This document shows positions 34,406 to 42,543 of a stretch of 64,000 nt of DNA, one piece after another; the stretch's first letter is position 1, and each line of letters starts with the position of its first letter. The notes beneath the pieces were generated by a model. It was given only the letters and a program-made list of their open reading frames with translations. It was not told the origin of the DNA and ran no database searches. Origin of the DNA: Paenibacillus chondroitinus NBRC 15376 (lineage in GTDB: Bacteria > Bacillota > Bacilli > Paenibacillales > NBRC-103111). Location: the NCBI RefSeq assembly GCF_004000765.1, contig NZ_BILW01000020.1, positions 62,001-126,000 of the forward strand, given 5' to 3'. The translations under genes and the position numbers were made by a program.

Positions 34406-35248
34406 ATGAAGCTAGTCGTAATGGGAGATTTGCATTATCACGAAATTGATGAAACAATTCCTGGTTGGTTAGAAGCACGGAATGGATTCTATGAAACTTT
34501 ACTGGGACGTTTTTTGGAATTGGAAGGTGACGCTCATATTTCACTGGGAGATTTGACGAATTACGGGCATTCCTCGGAGCTTCGTGAAGTATATGCGCTG
34601 CTGCGAGAAAGTGATAGAACGTTCTACCATGCTTTAGGTAACCATGATCTGTATGCTCAAACAAGAAGGGAAGTTCTCGAAATAACGGGACAACCTCGCT
34701 ATCACGCTGTAGAAAATGAGAAAGCCATCCTTGTATTCCTGGATACCGCTAAAGAAATGGATTTTGAGGATTGGGGAGGCTCGGTCGACGAAGAGCAATT
34801 GACATGGTTTGAAGAGGTCATAACGGCATCGGGGACGAAACCAGTTTTGGTTTTTGCTCATCATCCGGTACATAACACGACAACCAATTCCGATAAAGAT
34901 AAAGGTTCCATTCACCCAAGCATCGATATGTGGAAGATCCTAAGCAAGAAAGAAGGCGTAGGGATCTATTTTAACGGGCATACGCACATTGATTCTATTG
35001 TTAAGCAAAATAATTGGACGTTTGTTCAACTATCTGCTTGTCTTGATCAGCATGGTCTGCGAATTGTGGACGTTGAGCAAGATGAAATTCGTATTTCGGC
35101 GATTGATTTTACGGATGCGGCCCTGACTGGGAATGTTGAGATGTTATATAACAATATGAATCATTTTAGACATAATGCCAGCGCACGTGGGACAGATTCA
35201 GAACGGGAGTGCATCATCTCTTTGCGAATAGAGGCGGAACAACGATAG
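34406..35248 (+). CDS. Metallophosphoesterase, candidate glycerophosphodiesterase
   Basis: A cytoplasmic calcineurin-like phosphoesterase of 280 residues. All metal-binding blocks are present: GDLHYH, GDLTNYG, GNHDLY, AHHPVH and GHTH. The arrangement is that of the class III phosphodiesterase group that includes GpdQ, which cleaves glycerophosphodiesters. It sits immediately before glpP and a UgpBACE-like importer, supporting that role (inference); cAMP or nucleotide phosphodiesterase activity is the alternative. GAAGGAG precedes ATG 34406; the GTG at 34385 is upstream of that site. Confidence 0.85.
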   Translation: MKLVVMGDLHYHEIDETIPGWLEARNGFYETLLGRFLELEGDAHISLGDLTNYGHSSELREVYALLRESDRTFYHALGNHDLYAQTRREVLEITGQPRYHAVENEKAILVFLDTAKEMDFEDWGGSVDEEQLTWFEEVITASGTKPVLVFAHHPVHNTTTNSDKDKGSIHPSIDMWKILSKKEGVGIYFNGHTHIDSIVKQNNWTFVQLSACLDQHGLRIVDVEQDEIRISAIDFTDAALTGNVEMLYNNMNHFRHNASARGTDSERECIISLRIEAEQR

Positions 35249-35274
35249 TTTCTGATCAGGGGAGGTCTTGATGG

Positions 35275-35907
35275 ATGAAAAAGCTTAAGCAGGATGAAGG
35301 CGGAATGTTTTTTGAAAGATTAAGCACGCACCGTATGGTGGCTTCCATCAAGGAGCCAAAACAAATCGAAATTGCCTTATCTCTTAAACACCAATTAAGC
35401 GGTGTATTTCTCTTAACCGGCCATATCGGCGTCATCAAAGGTTATGTGGATTTGTTTAATAAACACCAGCTGCCTGTTTTTCTGCACTTGGAGAAAATAG
35501 GAGGTTTAAGTACCGACGCTTATGGTATGGACTACTTGGCCAAAGTGATTAAACCTACCGGCATTATTACGACGAAAACGAATGTTGTAAAAACAGCGAA
35601 AAAAATGGGCTTGCTGGCCATTCAACGCTTCTTCCTGGTTGATACGGAAGGCGTGGAGAACATTTTCAAAAGTCTTGCTCAAGTGGAGCCGGACATCATT
35701 GAAGTCATGCCGGCACGAATTCCTCAGATGATAGGAGAGATTAAGAAGTTCACGACCCTTCCCATTATTACAGGCGGTTTGGTGTACGAACGAAGTCAGG
35801 TTATGGATGGCTTTAAACATGGTGCAACGGCGGTATCTGCCTCCAAAACGGATTTATGGCGAGAGATCTATACCACAGAAGAAAACATTATTCGGAATAT
35901 TGGCTAA
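35275..35907 (+). CDS. glpP: Glycerol-3-phosphate-responsive antiterminator GlpP
   Basis: A 210-residue RNA-binding antiterminator with a TIM-barrel-like fold. Family blocks are clear: GVFLLTGHIGVIKGYVDL, IKPTGIITTKTNVVKTAKK, FFLVDTEGVENI, IIEVMPARIP and LPIITGGLVY. With glycerol-3-phosphate bound, Bacillus GlpP prevents termination in glp leader RNAs and stabilises the transcript. The probable target, a terminator hairpin at 36009-36066, lies directly downstream before the importer genes, as glpP precedes its target in Bacillus. GGGGAGG precedes ATG 35275. Confidence 0.92.
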   Translation: MKKLKQDEGGMFFERLSTHRMVASIKEPKQIEIALSLKHQLSGVFLLTGHIGVIKGYVDLFNKHQLPVFLHLEKIGGLSTDAYGMDYLAKVIKPTGIITTKTNVVKTAKKMGLLAIQRFFLVDTEGVENIFKSLAQVEPDIIEVMPARIPQMIGEIKKFTTLPIITGGLVYERSQVMDGFKHGATAVSASKTDLWREIYTTEENIIRNIG

Positions 35908-35937
35908 TGGAATAATTTTCATAATATTAATAACCAC

Positions 35938-35966
35938 TTAACACTCATTTAATACTGGGCGATTAT
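35938..35966 (+). promoter_or_regulatory. Promoter of the GlpP-controlled importer leader
   Basis: TTAACA (35938-35943), 17-base spacer and GATTAT (35961-35966) lie between the glpP stop and the leader terminator, giving a leader of about 125 bases before the binding-protein gene. Confidence 0.55.
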
Positions 35967-36008
35967 GATGAAGCCAGACAAGTAAATAGATGTAGGTTGG
36001 AGTAGTGG

Positions 36009-36066
36009 AGAAGCCTGATTAGCGGCCGACTTGAAGTCGGCGGTTGATTTAGGCTTCTTTCTTTTT
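36009..36066 (+). terminator. Leader terminator, probable GlpP target
   Basis: AGAAGCCT (36009-36016) pairs with AGGCTTCT (36051-36058); the inner CCGACTT/AGTCGG forms the hairpin tip; a T-rich tail follows. It stands 34 bases before the binding-protein start rather than after a gene, so it acts as an attenuator. Its place right behind glpP makes it the likely site of antitermination. Confidence 0.75.
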
Positions 36067-36099
36067 GGATTCATACTAAAAAATTGGGAGGAACTACAA

Positions 36100-37413
36100 A
36101 TGTTTAAGAAAAAATTAGTATCGATTCTTGCGGTAAGTTCAGTCATTATGCTTTCAGCATGCGGAACAGGTAGTGCGGGAGACAAGGCTGCTTCGGGTTC
36201 AGCCAATACGGCTTCTTCTCCACAAGGCAAAATCGTCATTAAATATTGGACGGCTAACGGTGGAAAAATTGAAGAAGCCAAACAAAACCTGGTGAAAAAG
36301 TTTAATGAATCACAGAACAAAATTGAAGTTCAGCAAGCAAACCAAGGCAACTACGATGATCTTCATGCGAAAGTGCAAGCGGCATTCGCTGCTGGGAACG
36401 CACCTGCCGTTTTTGACCTCGAGATTGCCTCTACCGGGATTTTCGCCCGCTCAGGGATGCTTGTAGATTTGACTCCTCTTGCAGCAAGGGATGAGGCACA
36501 AGTTAATATTAAGGATTTTAACCCTGGTCTTATGGGGAATGCGTATATCGATGGCAAGCTGTATGGGATTCCATTTATGAGAAGCACCCCGATCTTTTAC
36601 AAAAATGTCACGATGTTAAAAGATGCCGGTTTGGACCCTGCCGGTCCGAAAAACTGGAAGGAACTGGAGGAATATTCCCGGGTTCTGAAAGCAAAAGGGA
36701 AGACACCGATGACGATGGCCGTTGGCGTTTGGGAATACGAGGCGCTTGTTGCTCAAAGCGGTGGTAAGGTACTAAGCGAGGACGGGAAAAAAGCTGCATT
36801 CAACTCCCCTGAAGGCGTTGCACCTGTAGAGTTTTGGAAGAAGATGTCCGATGACGGTTTGATCAAGTTTACGGTAGGAAAGACAGCAGGTGCTGACGCG
36901 GAGAAAGATTGGACCAACCAAATTTCCGCTTTCAAAATCGGATCTACGGCAGGGGTTTCAGCAAGCTTAGAGGTTGCGAAAGGAAATAACTTCGTAATGG
37001 CAACCGACTTTATGCCTGCTAATAAATCGTATGGCGTTCCAACGGGCGGATGCCAACTGGCCATCACGTCCAAGCAGAATGATGCTGAAAAAGAAGCGAC
37101 TTGGGAGTTTGTGAAGTTCATGACATCCAAAGAAAACACGATCTATCAGCATAAATATGTGGGATACCTGCCTAACCGTCTGTCTGCTTTGCAAAGCGAT
37201 GAACTGCAAAACTACTACAAAGAGTTCCCGCAATACAAAGTAGCTTCCGATCAATTGCAGTATGCCGTCATGCGTCCGAACGCGAATGCCTACGCTGAAG
37301 TTTCAAAAACGATCATTGATGCTATGACGAAAGCCATCCTTGAAAAAGATGTCAAACCGCAAGATGCCATGAACGAGGCTGCGGAAAAAGCGAATAAATT
37401 GTTGAGCAAGTAA
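36100..37413 (+). CDS. ABC transporter substrate-binding lipoprotein, UgpB-like
   Basis: A 437-residue lipid-anchored family 1 binding protein with lipobox L-S-A-C ending at Cys21. The segment QGNYDDLHAKVQAAFAAGNAP parallels the binding protein at 19403. It is the first gene after the GlpP leader terminator, so its expression should rise with glycerol-3-phosphate; glycerol-3-phosphate or glycerophosphodiesters are the likely ligands. GGGAGG precedes ATG 36100. Longer reading frames from 36031 begin inside the terminator hairpin and are not used. Confidence 0.9.
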   Translation: MFKKKLVSILAVSSVIMLSACGTGSAGDKAASGSANTASSPQGKIVIKYWTANGGKIEEAKQNLVKKFNESQNKIEVQQANQGNYDDLHAKVQAAFAAGNAPAVFDLEIASTGIFARSGMLVDLTPLAARDEAQVNIKDFNPGLMGNAYIDGKLYGIPFMRSTPIFYKNVTMLKDAGLDPAGPKNWKELEEYSRVLKAKGKTPMTMAVGVWEYEALVAQSGGKVLSEDGKKAAFNSPEGVAPVEFWKKMSDDGLIKFTVGKTAGADAEKDWTNQISAFKIGSTAGVSASLEVAKGNNFVMATDFMPANKSYGVPTGGCQLAITSKQNDAEKEATWEFVKFMTSKENTIYQHKYVGYLPNRLSALQSDELQNYYKEFPQYKVASDQLQYAVMRPNANAYAEVSKTIIDAMTKAILEKDVKPQDAMNEAAEKANKLLSK

Positions 37414-37434
37414 TCCTGGTAAGGAGATGAACGT

Positions 37435-38514
37435 ATGGCCAAGATCCAACTAGTCAATATTGGCAAAAAATATAAAGACGATACGATTATCAGCGGTCTG
37501 AATCTGACGATCAAAGATGGGTCGTTTACCGTGCTTGTCGGCCCATCCGGCTGCGGCAAATCAACAACCCTGCGCATGATTGCAGGACTTGAAAAACAGA
37601 CCGAAGGACAAATATGGATCGGCGACAAATGTGTAAATGATACGCAGCCTGGGCTTAGGGATGTCGCCATGGTTTTTCAAAACTACGCGTTATATCCAAC
37701 CATGACCGTACGTGAAAATATCGAATTCGGGCTCAAGAACAGAAAAGTTCCCAAAATGGAGCGGGAAACCTTGATCCGCGATATCTGTGAAATCGTGGCG
37801 TTAACGCCTCATCTGGACAAAAAGCCGCAAAACTTATCCGGGGGGCAGCGTCAGAGGGTGGCGTTAGCCCGGGCGATGGTCAAGAAACCAAAGGTATTTA
37901 TTTTGGATGAGCCGCTCTCCAATCTGGACGCCAAGCTGCGCAACCAGATGAGAACGGAGTTGATTCAGCTTCATAAAAGGCTGGGCAGCACATTTGTTTA
38001 CGTAACCCACGATCAAGTGGAAGCCATGTCGATGGGCGATGAGATCGTCGTTATGAACAAAGGAGTTATTCAGCAGTCGGACTCGCCTTTGAAGCTTTAT
38101 AACGATCCGGTGAATGTTTTCACAGCACAGTTTATCGGTACCCCGGCTATGAATATTTTTGATTATGGCCATGTTCACGGGTTAAAGGTAGAGGCAGCTT
38201 CGGAGATCGGGTATATCGGCTTCCGGGCTGAACATGTGGTGATGTCTCCGAAGGATCGCACAGAGGGGTTTGTTATGGAGGGTGAAATTATTACCAGAGA
38301 AAGCCTGGGAGCGGAAAATATTTATCAGATCGATTCCCACATGGGGACGTTTTTCGTCAAAACCTTCCTTACCGCTCTGGAAACGAATGATCATATTCAA
38401 GTAATGATTCCATATGATCAGCTTTACTATTTTGACTTAGAGGGCCAAAGAATTCGCGACATATCCAGATATGTCCAACGTGAGAAAATCCTTGTTGCTG
38501 GCGGCGGTGTTTAA
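37435..38514 (+). CDS. ABC transporter ATP-binding protein, UgpC/MsmX type
   Basis: Energises sugar-type importers by ATP hydrolysis. Walker A GPSGCGKST (~residue 36), signature LSGGQRQRVALARAM (~135) and Walker B FILDEPLSNLD (~155) are intact; the C-terminal ~110 residues form the TOBE/OB regulatory domain. AAGGAG precedes ATG 37435. It lies between the binding protein and the permeases and its stop is next to the next start. It is the only sugar-importer ATPase in the window, so it may also serve the three importers that lack one. Confidence 0.93.
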   Translation: MAKIQLVNIGKKYKDDTIISGLNLTIKDGSFTVLVGPSGCGKSTTLRMIAGLEKQTEGQIWIGDKCVNDTQPGLRDVAMVFQNYALYPTMTVRENIEFGLKNRKVPKMERETLIRDICEIVALTPHLDKKPQNLSGGQRQRVALARAMVKKPKVFILDEPLSNLDAKLRNQMRTELIQLHKRLGSTFVYVTHDQVEAMSMGDEIVVMNKGVIQQSDSPLKLYNDPVNVFTAQFIGTPAMNIFDYGHVHGLKVEAASEIGYIGFRAEHVVMSPKDRTEGFVMEGEIITRESLGAENIYQIDSHMGTFFVKTFLTALETNDHIQVMIPYDQLYYFDLEGQRIRDISRYVQREKILVAGGGV

Positions 38515-38515
38515 T

Positions 38516-39388
38516 ATGACCATATGGGGAAAACTGCGTCCGTACGCCATGGTGGCTCCAGCCATTACCGTGTTTTCGTTGTTTTTTATCTATCCGATCC
38601 TTTATATGATGTATCTGAGTGTGTATGATTGGAATTTTATTAGCCCTAACAAGAACTTTGTCGGGATGCAGAACTTTACGGATCTCTTAACGGAAAAAGA
38701 ATTTATACAAGTAATAAATAACACGTCCATCTATACCATTTTAACGGTTACGTTCATCATTGGACTTTCCTTAATTTTGGCGCTTTGGCTGAATAAAACG
38801 GGTGTGTTTCAAAGCTTTGTGCAAGGAGCGATCTTTAGTCCGCATATCGTTTCTTGGGTATCCATTTCCATGATCTGGGCATGGGTGATGGACCCGCAGT
38901 ATGGTTTATTAAACTGGTTTATCGGTTTATTCGGCTTTGCCAAGCTCGCCTGGCTCTCCTCGCAAAAGACATCTCTGATTTCGTTAGTTATCGTCGCCGT
39001 CTGGAAGGGGCTTGGCTACAATACCTTGGTATTTATCGCCGGATTGCAAAGCATTCCGAAGGACATCTACGAAGCGGCAGCACTGGATCGGTCCAAACCT
39101 TGGACGACTTTTTACAAGTTGGTCCTTCCGATGCTTTCGCCTACCATCTTTTTCCTCGTGATCATCAATATGATTGGATCTTTTCAGGTTTTCGAGACGA
39201 TCGCGATCATGACGCAAGGTGGGCCGGTTAACACAACGAATACCCTTGTTTATTACATATACGAATACGGTTTCCGGTTCTTTAAAATTGGTTACGCCTC
39301 TGCGGCGGGAGTCATCCTGCTGTTCATTGTCGGCGTGTTAACCATCATCTACTTTAAACTGATGTCCAAACGCGTACATTATCAATAA
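38516..39388 (+). CDS. ABC transporter permease, UgpA-like
   Basis: Membrane subunit of 290 residues with coupling loop EAAALDRSKPWTTFYKLVLP and six hydrophobic segments. The N-terminus WGKLRPYAMVAPAITV parallels the permease at 17636 (WGKFRPYVMIAPAMAG), showing the two importers are paralogous. The start is ATG 38516, one base after the ATPase stop, which suggests translational coupling; no strong ribosome site is present. An upstream ATG at 38471 would overlap the ATPase gene. Confidence 0.9.
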   Translation: MTIWGKLRPYAMVAPAITVFSLFFIYPILYMMYLSVYDWNFISPNKNFVGMQNFTDLLTEKEFIQVINNTSIYTILTVTFIIGLSLILALWLNKTGVFQSFVQGAIFSPHIVSWVSISMIWAWVMDPQYGLLNWFIGLFGFAKLAWLSSQKTSLISLVIVAVWKGLGYNTLVFIAGLQSIPKDIYEAAALDRSKPWTTFYKLVLPMLSPTIFFLVIINMIGSFQVFETIAIMTQGGPVNTTNTLVYYIYEYGFRFFKIGYASAAGVILLFIVGVLTIIYFKLMSKRVHYQ

Positions 39389-39403
39389 AAGGAAGTGACT
39401 CCA

Positions 39404-40300
39404 TTGAAAGCTGAACAGATCATGGAAGCGGATCGCACGTTGTTATATGTAAACAGCAAAGAAGAAATTGCATCAAAAATACTTCAATATATAACCCGTG
39501 CAATTAGCGTGATTGGCATGATTGCGTTAGTCCTCATTTTTGCAATGCCATTCATATGGATGCTCTCTACTTCTCTTAAAACGCTGCCTGAAACGATGAT
39601 TTTTCCGCCGAATTGGATCCCAAAACAGTTTATTTGGAGCAATTACGCCAAAGCTTGGGGATCAGGCCCGTTCTTGCATTATATTTCGAACAGTATCATC
39701 ATCTCGATCAGTATTCTCGTTTTGCAGATGCTTACGATTATTCCCGCGGCTTATGCCTTTGCTCGTTATAAGTTTAAAGCGTCGGGCATTTTGTTCGGCA
39801 TGGTGATGGTGACCTTAATGATCCCGTCGCAATTAATTTTCTTGCCTGTTTATTTGCAGTTGAGTGCATGGAAGCTGTTGAATACGCATTTTGCGCTTAT
39901 TCTTCCCTTCGCATCCAGCGCCTTCGGCATTTTCCTCCTGCGTCAATCGTTTAAACAAGTACAGGAAGAATTGATTGAAGCAGCGCGGCTCGATAGTGCC
40001 AAAGAGTGGCAAATTATTATCAAATTAATGGTGCCTATGGCGAAGCCTGTGCTGGCGACCTTTGCTTTGTTCAGCTTTATCGCGCATTGGAACGATTATT
40101 TCTGGCCGCTTGTTATGACGACAGATGATGTTGCGCGGACGCTGCCTCTAGGGATTGCCAAGATCCGGGAAGAAGAAGGGGTCGCGAATTGGAACGTACT
40201 TATGGCAGGGAATATGATTCTGGTAACGCCAATTCTCATTGCCTTCTTTTTTGCACAAAGACATATTATTCGTGCTTTCGTGTATACCGGGGTCAAATAA
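39404..40300 (+). CDS. ABC transporter permease, UgpE-like
   Basis: Second membrane subunit, about 298 residues, with coupling loop EAARLDSAKEWQIIIKLMVP and FSFIAHWNDYFWPLVM near the end, as in the permease at 18548. It carries a ~30-residue hydrophilic N-terminal extension before the first helix. AAAAGGAAG fits TTG 39404; GTG 39395 lies inside that site and ATG 39422 is further on. It ends the operon, followed by a terminator. Confidence 0.88.
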   Translation: MKAEQIMEADRTLLYVNSKEEIASKILQYITRAISVIGMIALVLIFAMPFIWMLSTSLKTLPETMIFPPNWIPKQFIWSNYAKAWGSGPFLHYISNSIIISISILVLQMLTIIPAAYAFARYKFKASGILFGMVMVTLMIPSQLIFLPVYLQLSAWKLLNTHFALILPFASSAFGIFLLRQSFKQVQEELIEAARLDSAKEWQIIIKLMVPMAKPVLATFALFSFIAHWNDYFWPLVMTTDDVARTLPLGIAKIREEEGVANWNVLMAGNMILVTPILIAFFFAQRHIIRAFVYTGVK

Positions 40301-40330
40301 TCCGTTGAAAATTAGATTGGATTGAAGAAG

Positions 40331-40360
40331 AAGGCGTGATCAATGGGATCATGCCTTTTT
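40331..40360 (+). terminator. Terminator of the glpP-linked importer operon
   Basis: AAGGCGTGATC and GGATCATGCCTT pair around a short loop, with a T run after it. Confidence 0.85.
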
Positions 40361-40379
40361 CTTTTGAAATCGATGAGCA

Positions 40380-40395
40380 TGTGATTTTTATCACA
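40380..40395. promoter_or_regulatory. Fnr/Crp-type operator before doxX
   Basis: TGTGATTTTTATCACA is a perfect TGTGA-N6-TCACA palindrome, the form used by Bacillus Fnr (TGTGA-N6-TCACT). An fnr gene lies 1.3 kb away. The site is about 60 bases before the doxX start, suited to activation. Confidence 0.75.
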
Positions 40396-40453
40396 TACAT
40401 CTCTTTTGCTAAAAGCTACAATAAAAGCATAAAAGAAAAAGGAGATGGTTCGG

Positions 40454-40978
40454 ATGATGAAGTGGCTCAGAGAGAATAAGTACGCAGCAATGTTATTGAC
40501 ACTTGTTCGGTTGTATGTAGGGTGGGCATGGATGGTAGCCGGATGGCACAAAATAACCGGCGAAAAGGCATTTGACGCTACAGGCTACTTGAAAGGTGCC
40601 ATCGCGAAGCCGGTTCTTGAGACAGGTACAACGGATTTAGTCTATGGCAACTTTGTAGCTTTCTTGAAAAACTTCGCGCTCCCACACGTTGGCATCTTCA
40701 ATGTAGTCATTCCTTGGGGAGAATTATTGGTTGGTTTGGGGCTTCTGTTGGGGGCTCTGACAACAACAGCGATTTTCTTCGGACTAATCATGAACTTCAT
40801 GTATATGTTCGCAGGAACAGTTAGCACGAATCCTTGGTTAGTGCTGCTTGGTTTCATTGTCTTTGCCGCTGGTGCCAATGCCGGGAAATTTGGGGTAGAT
40901 CACTTGATCTTACCGTATCTGCACAAATGGTTCGATAAGATCGTTAACAGATTTCATTTCACATTTAAGCTCAGATAA
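40454..40978 (+). CDS. DoxX family membrane protein
   Basis: A 174-residue protein with four membrane helices. The DoxX family pattern is visible: RLYVGWAWMVAGWHKITG in helix 1 and VVIPWGELLVGLGLLLGAL in helix 2. Members include a thiosulfate:quinone oxidoreductase subunit and proteins tied to redox stress; the role here is open. GGAG lies nine bases before ATG 40454. A perfect Fnr-type palindrome sits ~60 bases upstream, so expression is probably induced when oxygen is low. Confidence 0.88.
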   Translation: MMKWLRENKYAAMLLTLVRLYVGWAWMVAGWHKITGEKAFDATGYLKGAIAKPVLETGTTDLVYGNFVAFLKNFALPHVGIFNVVIPWGELLVGLGLLLGALTTTAIFFGLIMNFMYMFAGTVSTNPWLVLLGFIVFAAGANAGKFGVDHLILPYLHKWFDKIVNRFHFTFKLR

Positions 40979-41010
40979 CATGAGGGTAGAATCAAATGAA
41001 CAAATTCAGC

Positions 41011-41058
41011 AAAGCGCCTGTTCTTCCGCTCATAGATGGAGAGAAGATCAGGTGCTTT
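41011..41058 (+). terminator. Hairpin between doxX and hemerythrin genes
   Basis: AAAGCGCCTG (41011-41020) pairs with CAGGTGCTTT (41049-41058), with inner TTCTTCC/GGAGAGAA. The tail is only weakly T-rich, so it may be an attenuator or a weak terminator. Confidence 0.4.
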
Positions 41059-41086
41059 CATATAAATACTTTGGGAGGGATCAGAC

Positions 41087-41629
41087 ATGAAGGTTAATGT
41101 GGAAAGTCGCCCTATCGGACTCGCGTCTTCAAATCCAGCCAAACTTGCTTATGCAACGGATCGTTTGGCCGATGAACATGAACAATTGCGAAGACAATTA
41201 CGGAGTCTCGAAGCGAGTGCCAAAGAAGTGAGCTGGATTGATGATACGGCGGAAGGCATGCACATTATTCAGGATTTAAGACTGAAGGCAGCGCATTTCG
41301 AGGAGGAGCTGGAGAGGCATGCCGCGTGGGAAGAACAGGAGCTGTACCCATTCCTGATCAACTACTTTCATAGTCAGCAAACGCCTACGATCATGCCATC
41401 CTTTTGGGTCCTGGAAAAAGATCATCAATTGGGTGTTTCATTTCTTCATTCGTTCAAGGAGGCCGTCGTTGATATAACGCCTATTTTCAATAAAAAGCAG
41501 TTAACCGAAACGGCCTCATACCTCTTGCAGGCGTGCTTGATATTAAATGATCATCTCACCATGGAAGAACAGTTTGTTTTGCCTTTAACGGATAGGGTGC
41601 TAATGGATCTGGAATCCTTCTTTTCATAG
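41087..41629 (+). CDS. Hemerythrin-like (HHE) domain protein
   Basis: A 180-residue four-helix protein. Iron-ligand candidates are spread as in hemerythrin HHE domains: DEHEQLRRQL, HFEEELERHAAWEEQELYP, LEKDHQLGVSFLHSF and NDHLTMEEQFVLP. Such domains bind a di-iron centre and sense or store oxygen or nitric oxide, or repair iron-sulfur clusters. GGGAGGG precedes ATG 41087. It lies between doxX and the convergent fnr gene, in a low-oxygen/nitrate cluster, which supports an oxygen or NO role. Confidence 0.88.
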   Translation: MKVNVESRPIGLASSNPAKLAYATDRLADEHEQLRRQLRSLEASAKEVSWIDDTAEGMHIIQDLRLKAAHFEEELERHAAWEEQELYPFLINYFHSQQTPTIMPSFWVLEKDHQLGVSFLHSFKEAVVDITPIFNKKQLTETASYLLQACLILNDHLTMEEQFVLPLTDRVLMDLESFFS

Positions 41630-41657
41630 GAGAAATGTGGCGAGGAGATTGGAGCTA

Positions 41658-42341
41658 TTACATTCTGCATATTTCTAACGGACAGTTTTCACAATGACAA
41701 ATATTTCGCAGGTAGTCAACATTTTTAATAACAATTTGACCATTGCGATAGGTAATCGCATCTTCTTTCCTCATTTCGCTTAACATCCTGTTGACACCTT
41801 CGCGTGTAGAACCAATCATATCCGCCATTTCTGTGTTGCTAAGCTTATAATTGATCAAGGTATGCTCGCCTGAAGGAACCCCATAGGAGTTACTAAGTCT
41901 TATTAACAAAGAACAAAGCGCCCCGGGCTTCCCATACATCATTAAATCGCGAAATTTGGTTTCGGTCATCCGGTGCATGAGCCCCATCCATTTCATGAAT
42001 TCAATAGCCAGATCACTGTGCTGCTGCTGCAGCAGGTCCTCCAGGTCTTTGCGCATAATGACCCCAACTTTGCAGTCAGCGGTAACTTCGGCACTGAAGT
42101 TTTGCACGGAATTCTGAAAGGGGTCTATTTGCCCGAATAAGTCACCCGTTTGATGCATATGCAAGATGAGGTTTTTGCCTGTTTCTGATGTTTTGGTGAT
42201 GCGGACTCCGCCTTGGAAGACGTAGAATAATCGGTCTGCCGGTTCACCTTCCCAGAACAGGTACTCGCCTTTTTTGGCCATCTTCATTTGCATAGCGTTT
42301 TTCAATCTATCTAAATTAGTCTCAGAGAAAAATTTCATCAT
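41658..42341 (-). CDS. fnr: Crp/Fnr family oxygen-responsive regulator
   Basis: A 227-residue regulator. Residues ~15-130 form the cyclic-nucleotide-like sensor barrel (EGEPADRLFYVFQGGV) and ~150-205 the Crp helix-turn-helix (LSNTEMADMIGSTREGVNRM). The extreme C-terminus is CHCENCPLEIC, a four-cysteine group like the C-terminal [4Fe-4S] ligands of Bacillus subtilis Fnr and unlike the N-terminal ligands of E. coli Fnr. It should be active only without oxygen and bind TGTGA-N6-TCACA, the site found before doxX. GGAGGAG lies upstream of the ATG. Confidence 0.88.
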   Translation of the reverse strand: MMKFFSETNLDRLKNAMQMKMAKKGEYLFWEGEPADRLFYVFQGGVRITKTSETGKNLILHMHQTGDLFGQIDPFQNSVQNFSAEVTADCKVGVIMRKDLEDLLQQQHSDLAIEFMKWMGLMHRMTETKFRDLMMYGKPGALCSLLIRLSNSYGVPSGEHTLINYKLSNTEMADMIGSTREGVNRMLSEMRKEDAITYRNGQIVIKNVDYLRNICHCENCPLEICRM

Positions 42342-42435
42342 AGTGGATCAGCTCCTCCACGGTTTTGGCTATCTTCATGATAGTCTTTTTTAACACTTTT
42401 GTTTATCAGGAGATTCACTGATTTATGAACTTATT

Positions 42436-42465
42436 TCCTGATACCGAAATCAGGGTTTTCCCTGA
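42436..42465. promoter_or_regulatory. Overlapping CCTGA palindromes between fnr and nreA
   Basis: TCAGGGTTTTCCCTGA (42450-42465) is a perfect 6-4-6 palindrome, and the first arm also pairs with CCTGAT at 42437, giving three CCTGA half-sites in 30 bases. A GC-rich palindrome before the nre genes is a candidate binding site for NreC or Fnr-regulated control. Confidence 0.5.
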
Positions 42466-42543
42466 CAGACAAGTAAGATGGAACCGTCTACAATGATAGT
42501 AGAAGCGATTTCGTACGGATTCATAAAGATTGGAAGTGGTATA

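Noticed and set aside
36031..36099. Upstream extension of the UgpB-like gene to ATG 36031
   Set aside because: It would start inside the leader terminator hairpin and destroy the lipoprotein signal; GGGAGG before ATG 36100 decides the start.
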